Shown: positions 63,201 through 64,000 of the stretch, in pieces
How positions within the stretch are numbered: the first letter of the stretch is position 1
How the letters are laid out: every line of letters begins with the position of its first letter
Source of the DNA: Plumapathes pennacea
Lineage: Eukaryota > Cnidaria > Anthozoa > Antipatharia > Myriopathidae
NCBI GenBank assembly: GCA_964036295.1
Contig: OZ038465.1
Location: 11,258,167-11,322,166, forward strand
Length of the DNA: 64,000 nt
Direction: 5' to 3'
The notes under the pieces: model-generated
Database searches by the model: none
Told to the model about the DNA's origin: nothing
Seen by the model: the letters and a program-made list of their open reading frames with translations, nothing else
Made by a program: the position numbers and the translations under genes

Positions 63201-63422
63201 ACTGACTGACGAACATTAGTAGTCGAGATAGCGACCCCACTAGCGTCTCGAAAAAGCGAGACGTACCCATTAGCGTCTTGATTATTACCCTCGCAGAGCT
63301 CGGGGATAAAGTAAAACTATTCCTCTGAAATAATAGCTTGCCTTCTTCCCTCCTTCTGGTTGAGTGACAGATTTCCCCAGCATATAGAGAACCAAAGAAT
63401 GCAACAATTCACAAGCAGCCAC
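8271..63422 (-). CDS. PRKDC: DNA-dependent protein kinase catalytic subunit (DNA-PKcs), 5'-partial, 83 exons
   Basis: PRKDC encodes the giant PI3K-like kinase that Ku70/Ku80 brings to DNA double-strand breaks in the nucleus for non-homologous end joining. I placed 83 minus-strand exons by matching translated segments to my knowledge of vertebrate DNA-PKcs and choosing splice sites. Their lengths sum to 9,525 nt and the reading phase agrees across every junction, giving 3,174 codons and a TAA stop at 8273-8271. Human DNA-PKcs has 4,128 residues, so about 950 N-terminal residues and the promoter lie beyond position 64000. Domains in order are HEAT repeats, the PQR-like and ABCDE-like linkers, FAT, kinase and FATC. 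Nearly all introns are GT-AG; the first one here appears to be GC-AG. Exon coordinates are given in the block entries that follow. Boundaries could be off by a few bases where two splice sites are possible, mainly at 22656-23502. Confidence 0.95.
9383..9523. mobile_element. Foldback MITE-like element (A)
   Basis: An inverted pair folds on itself: CATGGAAAGTGC and TTTTTATTCAC on the left mirror GTGAATAAAAA and GCACTTTCCATG on the right, with more short palindromes between. It lies in the PRKDC intron between the last kinase exons. No coding capacity is visible. Confidence 0.75.
9532..9743. mobile_element. MITE with perfect 24-bp terminal inverted repeats (B)
   Basis: Positions 9532-9555 and 9720-9743 are perfect reverse complements over 24 bases, a TTTATTATATACATACTGAG-type end. 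The interior is about 165 bp, has inverted GTCGTTCGC blocks and no ORF. It sits directly next to foldback element A. Confidence 0.85.
10920..16158 (-). CDS. PRKDC: PRKDC exons 72-80: PI3K-like kinase domain
   Basis: Exons: 16020-16158, 15476-15543, 14695-14817, 13924-14021, 13476-13571, 12820-12912, 12559-12630, 12031-12232, 10920-11108. The domain transfers phosphate from ATP to Ser/Thr followed by Gln. Visible motifs are [32 protein letters not shown], the lysine region [28 protein letters not shown], the catalytic loop [12 protein letters not shown] with its Asp and Asn, and the metal-binding DFGHAFG. The activation loop continues as [14 protein letters not shown], keeping the TQ that is a phosphorylation site in human (T3950), then [12 protein letters not shown]. 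All expected catalytic residues are present. One change from human is Leu for Gln in [11 protein letters not shown]. Confidence 0.95.
11171..11515. mobile_element. MITE with CCAAG target-site duplication
   Basis: The ends are inverted repeats of the form GCTACGTTTACACTATACCG, and the right end reads as its complement with one or two changes. Three more internal copies of the ...CGGTACAGTGTAAACAC motif alternate in orientation. CCAAG flanks both ends (11166-11170 and 11516-11520), consistent with a 5-bp target duplication. The element lies in the intron between exons 12031-12232 and 10920-11108. Confidence 0.85.
13668..13875. repeat. Trinucleotide and CGGA tetranucleotide microsatellite cluster
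   Basis: Runs of CTC, ACT, CAA and GCT-type triplets are followed by four to five copies of CGGA near 13857-13876. This is simple-sequence DNA inside a PRKDC intron. A 91-codon frame across it is compositionally simple and not called. Confidence 0.85.
14295..14665. mobile_element. Foldback MITE with CTAAGGCCC ends
   Basis: CTAAGGCCC at the left and GGGCCTTAG at the right are exact inverted repeats. The inside is a chain of self-complementary AGGGTCACCCT-like blocks, including CTCCTAGAAGGGT, GGGAGGGTTACCCTA and AGGGTGACCCTTCT. No ORF is present. It ends about 30 bp before the kinase exon at 14695. Confidence 0.85.
15640..15765. repeat. ACT/GCT triplet-rich microsatellite
   Basis: Imperfect TACTACTAC, TGCTACTAC and GCTTCTGCT runs lie in the PRKDC intron between exons 15476-15543 and 16020-16158. 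Minus-strand ORFs here are low complexity. Confidence 0.75.
16460..28451 (-). CDS. PRKDC: PRKDC exons 47-71: FAT domain and link to the kinase
   Basis: Exons: 28272-28451, 28070-28154, 27430-27553, 27205-27343, 26691-26768, 26425-26535, 25758-25886, 25048-25146, 24371-24479, 24033-24144, 23455-23502, 22656-22758, 22318-22374, 22111-22231, 21687-21794, 21358-21422, 20608-20702, 20244-20314, 20105-20136, 19551-19685, 18699-18821, 18275-18363, 17613-17697, 17001-17180, 16460-16528. Anchors include [84 protein letters not shown] and [14 protein letters not shown] packs around the kinase and, with FATC, controls its activity. Exon 20105-20136 is a 32-nt microexon. The 23455-23502 / 22656-22758 pair has an equally in-frame alternative (23465-23502 with 22656-22765). 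Confidence 0.88.
18421..18653. mobile_element. MITE, GGCCTGATTGTTCAAAGC family (copy 1)
   Basis: The left end reads GGACCTGATTGTTCAAAGC followed by ACGGTTAG. The right end holds the inverted form (CTAACC...AGCTTTCAACAGGCCC). Related ends occur at 29798, 33782 and 56090. The interior is AT-rich without an ORF. Confidence 0.7.
19064..19245. mobile_element. Foldback element with ~50-bp arms and central palindrome
   Basis: Left arm 19064-19112 (TTTATTACATAAACTC... GAGATTTCCGCCACT) pairs with right arm 19196-19245 (AGTGGCGGAAATCTC ... GAGTTTATGAAATAAA). Inside, around 19120-19157, is an independent hairpin in which AACACACGTAAAAAT faces ATTTTTACGTGTGTT. No ORF can be supported. Confidence 0.8.
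19246..19351. mobile_element. Second foldback element abutting the first
   Basis: AATAATACACGG and GGAGATATGAAATTTATCT on the left mirror AGATAAATTTCGTATCTCC and CATGTATTATT on the right. A CTCACTCGTGAG hairpin lies between them. It starts immediately after the preceding foldback element. Confidence 0.75.
20791..20840. repeat. Perfect 21-bp inverted repeat (hairpin)
   Basis: GATCTGATTGGTGAACGCTG plus A at 20791-20811 is followed by an 8-base loop and its exact complement at 20820-20840. It lies in a PRKDC intron and is probably a remnant of a foldback element. Confidence 0.85.
21514..21552. repeat. G-rich homopolymer tract
   Basis: Runs of G broken by single A residues lie in a PRKDC intron, with a C/T-rich stretch just after. 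The tract could form a G-quadruplex and may be length-variable. Confidence 0.85.
28900..31163 (-). CDS. PRKDC: PRKDC exons 43-46: ABCDE-like phosphorylation linker
   Basis: Exons: 30948-31163, 30116-30278, 29270-29379, 28900-29031. The first encodes [12 protein letters not shown] and then a run rich in SQ and TQ ([18 protein letters not shown]) before YDWLN. This matches the human region with the ABCDE cluster, where trans-phosphorylation releases the kinase from DNA ends and admits end-processing enzymes. Exon 30116-30278 carries [12 protein letters not shown] and [10 protein letters not shown]. The human DEVD caspase-3 site that follows the equivalent segment is not present. Exon 28900-29031 holds [20 protein letters not shown], which is nearly the human sequence and leads into the FAT domain. 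Confidence 0.9.
29798..30053. mobile_element. MITE, GGCCTGATTGTTCAAAGC family (copy 2, right end decayed)
   Basis: The left end GGGCCTGATTGTTCAAAGCTC matches the copy at 18421. CTAGCTAACC near 30043 may be what is left of the other end. A further isolated TTGTTCAAAGCTTGATTAAG lies at about 30380. Confidence 0.5.
31695..31738. repeat. C-rich homopolymer followed by CA repeat
   Basis: A run of about 30 C with one A interruption continues into CACACACACAC. It lies in the intron next to exon 31819-31920. Confidence 0.85.
31819..35358 (-). CDS. PRKDC: PRKDC exons 36-42
   Basis: Exons: 35250-35358, 34546-34673, 34149-34298, 33325-33498, 32896-32997, 32093-32201, 31819-31920. Anchors include [75 protein letters not shown] and [18 protein letters not shown]. 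These correspond to the C-terminal HEAT repeats just before the ABCDE linker. The intron between 33498 and 34149 holds a foldback element and a tRNA-like sequence. Confidence 0.9.
33782..34026. mobile_element. MITE, CTGGGCCC-ended member (copy 3)
   Basis: CTGGGCCCGG and GATTAAGCTAATCCAGGATTAA at the left are mirrored at the right by TAATCCAGGATTAGCCTAAT and ACTGGGCCCAG. The interior is about 160 bp and non-coding. The right end runs into a tRNA-like sequence. Confidence 0.85.
34021..34092 (-). tRNA. tRNA-Ser(UGA)-like sequence, probably a pseudogene or SINE head
   Basis: On the minus strand the sequence starts GGCAGTGTGGCCGAGTGG, contains an A box (TGGCCGAGTGG), a CCGGA/TCCGG anticodon stem with loop CTTGAAA (anticodon TGA, read at plus 34057-34059), and a B box (AGTTCAAGTCC). 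The acceptor ends do not pair, the T stem is broken and the long variable arm of serine tRNAs is missing. It is therefore more likely a pol III-type tRNA relic or the head of a SINE than a working tRNA. It lies 56 bp from the PRKDC exon at 34149. Confidence 0.6.
34683..34735. repeat. GATA/AAAT/CAAA simple repeat
   Basis: TAGATAGATAGATAAATAAATAAACAAACAAA-type runs lie immediately upstream (in gene sense) of the exon 34546-34673 acceptor. Confidence 0.7.
35461..37120. mobile_element. Foldback transposon carrying a captured sequence
   Basis: Left arm 35461-35614 and right arm 36957-37120 are inverted repeats of about 150 bp. Shared blocks include CTCGATTAATAAA, TAATAATGATAATAA and TTTTTAGTTTTGCACTGG followed by AACTTCAAGAAAA. 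The right arm has three copies of a GAGTCCGGGTTTTA motif and a terminal GTCCA repeat, the left only traces. Between the arms lies a ~1-kb segment (35731-36771) that is closely repeated outside the element at 40711-41622. No transposase is visible, so the element would be non-autonomous. Confidence 0.75.
35731..36771 (-). pseudogene. Copy 1 of a ~1-kb sequence related to the 42001-42573 ORF
   Basis: Most of this stretch matches 40711-41622 in the same orientation, except for a divergent interval at about 35880-36140. On the minus strand two overlapping frames (36550-36801 and 36211-36462) together correspond to the single frame of copy 2, so a frameshift lies between them. The shared peptide includes [21 protein letters not shown] know no family for it. 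It looks like a decayed gene fragment carried by the surrounding foldback element. Confidence 0.6.
37955..38583 (+). pseudogene. Zinc-finger-like coding remnant, frameshifted
   Basis: The first frame (from the Met at 37982, to 38278) has paired cysteines: CKFCSTDI, then CHSCRW and CSVGTCKT, followed by a basic [11 protein letters not shown] stretch. The frame then shifts near 38215-38240. The continuing sequence reads [13 protein letters not shown] and goes on to 38583 as a charged, Lys-rich coil ([16 protein letters not shown]). The Cys pairs span the shift, which suggests one original protein now broken. I do not recognise the family. It may derive from a transposon or a cnidarian-specific gene. 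Confidence 0.5.
38955..39401 (+). pseudogene. Further coding remnant of the same broken gene or element
   Basis: An AG followed by GTACAGCACAGTATTC opens a frame reading [19 protein letters not shown] and [21 protein letters not shown] second frame (39146-39403) reads [28 protein letters not shown] and [19 protein letters not shown], then a stop. The codon composition looks like real protein. Stops and shifts break it, and no known domain is seen. Confidence 0.4.
39594..40263 (+). pseudogene. C-terminal coding remnant with a basic, helix-like domain
   Basis: One frame (about 39597-39843) is Gln/Lys-rich and ends [17 protein letters not shown] before a stop. The overlapping frame 39793-40263 (156 codons) ends with [40 protein letters not shown] and [13 protein letters not shown]. 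The last part resembles a helical DNA-binding tail, but I cannot assign a family. Lack of an intact frame upstream argues for decay. Confidence 0.45.
40711..41622 (-). pseudogene. Copy 2 of the ~1-kb sequence (134-codon ORF)
   Basis: The minus-strand frame 41106-41510 is open for 134 codons and contains [39 protein letters not shown] and [19 protein letters not shown]. It matches copy 1 closely along the whole ~0.9 kb, including non-coding flanks, and matches the downstream half of the 42001-42573 ORF more weakly. Here there are no flanking inverted repeats, so this may be the source locus. No start context or known domain is evident. Confidence 0.5.
42001..42573 (-). CDS. Uncharacterised 190-residue ORF, two hydrophobic segments
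   Basis: This is the longest minus-strand frame in the large intron. The N-terminal half holds two hydrophobic stretches, [12 protein letters not shown] (about residues 17-28) and [18 protein letters not shown] (about 45-62). They are suited to a signal anchor or a two-pass membrane protein. The C-terminal half is basic and polar ([31 protein letters not shown]). The SR..NKSRK.R motif and the DNA around it are clearly related to the two ~1-kb copies at 41.1 and 36.3 kb. Function and family are unknown. It could be a small gene, one exon of a larger gene, or a decayed copy. Confidence 0.4.
   Translation of the reverse strand: MIADYMELFSMRVNLKVLCILLLCIILADTSKASENLTFVWDQNFTLLCIYVVVATFWLGAMKVKQSVEQMALLFENWEMAEEKVTVGRSRFAQFYCIPTNVFVKENRSPARRSREPSHVPLNNLSRILNKSRKSRRIIQEYISKNVPKSSKVHGYTRAYVLHNANAFRERAYKQHVNNKKPQMEMEREN
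43000..44047. other. Upstream region of the TRIM-NHL gene
   Basis: No TATA box or clear initiator is visible. A plus-strand frame of 85 codons (43244-43501) has no recognised content. This stretch presumably holds the promoter and 5' UTR of the gene starting at 44048. Confidence 0.35.
44048..46240 (+). CDS. TRIM-NHL protein (RING E3 ubiquitin ligase, TRIM2/3/71-like), intronless
   Basis: The 730-residue single-exon ORF encodes a complete tripartite-motif E3 ligase. The RING finger uses C16, C19, C31, H33, C36, C39, C57 and C60. B-box 1 spans about 100-137 (C100, C103, C113, C116, C121, C124). B-box 2 spans about 160-193 (C160, H165, C174, C177, C182, C185, H190, H193). A coiled coil covers about 205-310, a filamin-type Ig repeat about 350-465 ([10 protein letters not shown]), and NHL beta-propeller repeats run from about 475 to the end ([47 protein letters not shown]). 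In this family RING recruits E2, and filamin plus NHL bind protein or RNA partners. It sits inside a PRKDC intron on the opposite strand. Orthology to one of TRIM2, TRIM3, TRIM45, TRIM56 or TRIM71 cannot be decided, so no symbol is given. Confidence 0.93.
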   Translation: MEVKQLFDLLRKEAECSFCIHPFNEPKTLSCLHSFCLQCLNKYAAIRRQQGHTTFDCPVCLATFQLPDNDKFDAFQTAFHQNRLLDILALEKSATDQKSCGNCEENVAASAYCFECQIFLCEACLDKHNGLRITRSHRQASLHNLQTGDVEALFQRPVLCEKQFHERETLEYFCEDCRKCICHKCALVEHKKHTLLEIPRVAEQYKRKIIQDVEQMKCRVTECKQKIEKSKKNFEDVEQQIEETRYKAQATVEELIRDLKEHKAIIMRKLDEVHQTQQQAHLAQLNNLHLSLAQLNSAIEYAEAITTRNVGAEILQAKETITQRCGELLTDQKMTAHKPVCVGLVIDDDLCQTVHQSALGRVVVSVTDTSLSVADGKDLHEAKCEERADFTVVTKNTEGQESYHKRDQVTVHTQTTGAQELEVKIESKKDGTYHASYVPNTYGHRVTIRMNGQPLSGRWNVHVIPPYQAISSFGSQGTLKEQFNGPFSVSVSSTGNIAVADAGNKRVKVFTSEGKYLRKFGKGRLEWPVSVTYTSLDHIIVVDGFDDENAKALMFKECGTFLKQFSSVHLKSPWSIRATPDGRVVVCDWYDKAVKVLSPDGKELLLSFSAPDCTAYPSYAVCHKEKFFVSYTDENCIKVFDVAGQYLHDITRTGEFQGLGGVAVDKHGNLIVADAGNHRLQVFTAEGEFVSKIGSQGNRLGQFDCPEDVVSRDGRVYVTDLNNYRVQILV
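46241..46983 (+). other. Probable 3' UTR and flank of the TRIM-NHL gene
   Basis: No ORF of note is present. The first clear AATAAA on the plus strand is at about 47297-47302, past a microsatellite, so the 3' end of the transcript is uncertain. Confidence 0.35.
46984..47096. repeat. (TTG)n(TTA)n microsatellite
   Basis: About eight TTG units pass into about thirty TTA units with one ACT interruption near 47080. The long ORFs across it in three frames are homopolymeric (Tyr, Leu or Asn) and not real. Confidence 0.97.
47554..49256 (-). CDS. PRKDC: PRKDC exons 32-35
   Basis: Exons: 49137-49256, 48777-48932, 47951-48102, 47554-47685. Anchors are [46 protein letters not shown] and [18 protein letters not shown], all with clear human equivalents. 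These helical repeats link the two halves of the ring. The last exon is followed by the very large intron (35359-47553) that hosts a TRIM-NHL gene on the other strand. Phase across that intron is kept: the exon ends with AG and the next begins with G to complete an arginine codon. Confidence 0.9.
48213..48459. mobile_element. Tc1/mariner-type MITE with TA flanks
   Basis: TACAATCCTGGTCAAAAATA at the left faces the complement of TTTTGACCAGAATTGTA at the right, an end typical of Tc1/mariner relatives that insert at TA. Inside, CCCCTCCCCCATAC...ACAATGT folds against ACATTGTATGGGGTGAGGGG. It occupies the PRKDC intron between exons 48777 and 48102 and has no ORF. Confidence 0.85.
49373..54672 (-). 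CDS. PRKDC: PRKDC exons 21-31: middle HEAT region and PQR-like segment
   Basis: Exons: 54580-54672, 53876-53940, 53346-53448, 52833-52960, 52199-52406, 51703-51878, 51036-51204, 50903-50968, 50723-50816, 50443-50531, 49373-49489. Anchors include [41 protein letters not shown] and [13 protein letters not shown]. Exons 50723-50816 and 50443-50531 match the human segment holding the PQR autophosphorylation cluster, with [15 protein letters not shown] and DFSTPVQ visible. Exon 50443-50531 then joins directly in phase to [11 protein letters not shown], so about 25-30 residues found in the human protein after STGVQ have no counterpart. I checked the 950-bp intron between 49489 and 50443 and found no in-phase exon. 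Confidence 0.88.
50095..50275. repeat. Dispersed repeat with GAGAGGTGTCC units
   Basis: CTTAGAGAGGTGTCCATCTC, GGAGAGGTGTCCGTC and AGAGAAGTGTCCG occur as an imperfect 20-22-bp tandem near 50205-50255. A GTCCGCCTTAGAGAGGG relative sits near 15830. It is an old interspersed repeat in a PRKDC intron. Confidence 0.55.
50615..50639. repeat. Poly-T tract
   Basis: Twenty-five T lie in a PRKDC intron (poly-A on the gene strand). No retroelement body is seen next to it. Confidence 0.9.
55301..63422 (-). CDS. PRKDC: PRKDC exons 1-20 in window: HEAT-repeat cradle
   Basis: Exons, 5' to 3': 63342-63422, 63001-63069, 62738-62845, 62421-62519, 61946-62073, 61451-61545, 61157-61259, 60621-60754, 60325-60391, 59913-60091, 59305-59473, 59148-59220, 58683-58805, 58507-58601, 57627-57771, 57293-57454, 56847-56895, 56502-56620, 55783-55844, 55301-55436. 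Recognised peptide anchors include [50 protein letters not shown] and [10 protein letters not shown], each close to the human protein. The block forms the alpha-helical scaffold that wraps DNA ends and Ku. The first exon (63342-63422) ends at AAG followed by GC on the minus strand, so its intron appears to be of the rare GC-AG type. The exon before it is not in the window. Confidence 0.9.
56090..56301. mobile_element. MITE, GCCCAGTTCTTCAAAGC member (copy 4)
   Basis: GCCCAGTTCTTCAAAGCCCG and ATTAAGCAAATCTAGGATTAA at the left mirror ATTAGCCTAATCGTCCTTTG and AACAACCGGGCCC at the right. It is related to the copies at 18421, 29798 and 33782. Its interior has the same GTTTTTAGTTGG-like content and no ORF. 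Confidence 0.8.
57078..57220. repeat. CAA and GGT/GTTT simple repeats
   Basis: (CAA)n near 57078-57104 is followed by GGTGTTGGTGTTGGTGG and GTTTGTGTTTGTGTTTG blocks. ORFs across it on the minus strand (His- and Gln/Thr-rich) are repeat translation. Confidence 0.9.
58081..58138. repeat. (TAA)n microsatellite
   Basis: About nineteen uninterrupted TAA units lie in the PRKDC intron between exons 57771 and 58507. Confidence 0.97.
60155..60236. repeat. AT repeat and poly-C tract
   Basis: ATATATATATATATAT near 60155-60168 is followed at 60202-60236 by C-only sequence with one A. The tract is intronic and likely length-variable. Confidence 0.9.
63164..63188. repeat. Poly-A tract
   Basis: About twenty-five A lie in the PRKDC intron between 63069 and 63342. 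A CGTCTCG...CGAGACG hairpin follows at about 63243-63262. Confidence 0.9.
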
Positions 63423-64000
63423 CTACAAGAATAAAACTGTTTACAAACAAGAAAATCGCAGTACGGTTATTGTTCTGAGACAAATCCTGTCTATTTAGCC
63501 GGTACAAGATGAACGCCATTAATATGTTTTACTACGTCATTACTGTAAAAGTTTTTTTCCCTATGACTAAGGAATCCCTGGTACAGTACACAGATAAAAG
63601 TACTCAAACCATCTTGCCCACTCTGCCAATCGTTATGGTTTATGTTCGTTTATGACCCATCAAATATTTCCTCCCGCGCGTGATTGGTGGAATCGTGACA
63701 CGTGACCGAATAACGTCCGCTCACGAGCGGACGTTATCAGCGAATAACCCCCGCCTGGCGAACAAATTCTGTTTATTGACAATGTCCGAACACAATTTTA
63801 TATATTAATCACAAAAACCTATTACGAGATGACTACCTAGGAGGACATCAATTTATTGGTCGAAAATGCAGTTCCAGAAAGCACCAAAAAGCTTCAAAGT
63901 CCCCGCTCCATTATTTGCGCTGCGAGAGGAAATATTTGAAGGATAATAAAGACAATAAACTACTTTTGGCTTCGGAAATATGCACGGATAATTGTCCTTG
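63423..64000 (-). other. PRKDC: PRKDC intron at the right edge, with a palindromic element
   Basis: No further exon could be matched, so the preceding PRKDC exon lies beyond 64000. ATAACGTCCGCTC and GAGCGGACGTTAT form a near-perfect palindrome at about 63712-63740, and CGCGTGATTGGTGG lies upstream. It is probably another foldback element. Confidence 0.6.

Overview
The window looks like nuclear DNA of an anthozoan cnidarian, most likely a stony coral. The basis is an AT-rich sequence with many short introns, a coding gene whose protein is close to animal DNA-PKcs, an intronless TRIM-NHL gene of a kind expanded in cnidarians, and many small foldback DNA transposons. The species call is inference.

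Layout. Positions 1-5053 are a satellite array of 334-bp units. It continues past the left edge and ends in a degraded partial unit. Positions 5054-8270 hold no convincing gene, only a 237-bp direct duplication and repeat debris, plus the probable 3' end of the main gene. From 8271 to 63422 the minus strand carries PRKDC, the catalytic subunit of DNA-dependent protein kinase. I could place 83 exons that join into one open frame of 9,525 nt (3,174 codons plus stop). They cover roughly the last three quarters of the protein: most of the HEAT-repeat cradle, the phosphorylation-cluster linker, FAT, PI3K-like kinase and FATC. The first exons, about 950 residues by comparison with the human protein, lie beyond position 64000.

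Almost all PRKDC introns are shorter than 1.5 kb. One, between the exons ending at 47554 and starting at 35358 (12.2 kb), is much larger and holds a domain of its own. It contains an intact, intronless plus-strand TRIM-NHL gene (44048-46240, 730 aa), a minus-strand ORF of 190 codons that I cannot name (42001-42573), two ~1-kb copies of a sequence related to that ORF (35731-36771 and 40711-41622), and broken coding remnants (37955-40263). The left ~1-kb copy sits inside a pair of ~150-bp inverted repeats, so it looks like a foldback transposon that picked up a piece of host sequence.

Function. PRKDC works with Ku70/Ku80 in non-homologous end joining. The kinase motifs, activation-loop TQ and FATC tail are all present, so the enzyme should be active. 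The ABCDE-type cluster of TQ/SQ sites is kept, while the PQR-type segment is shorter than in human and lacks the human SQ sites at its distal end. The TRIM-NHL gene encodes a RING E3 ligase and has no evident functional link to PRKDC beyond being nested in it. The remaining intronic space is mostly MITE-like foldback elements, a tRNA-derived sequence and microsatellites.
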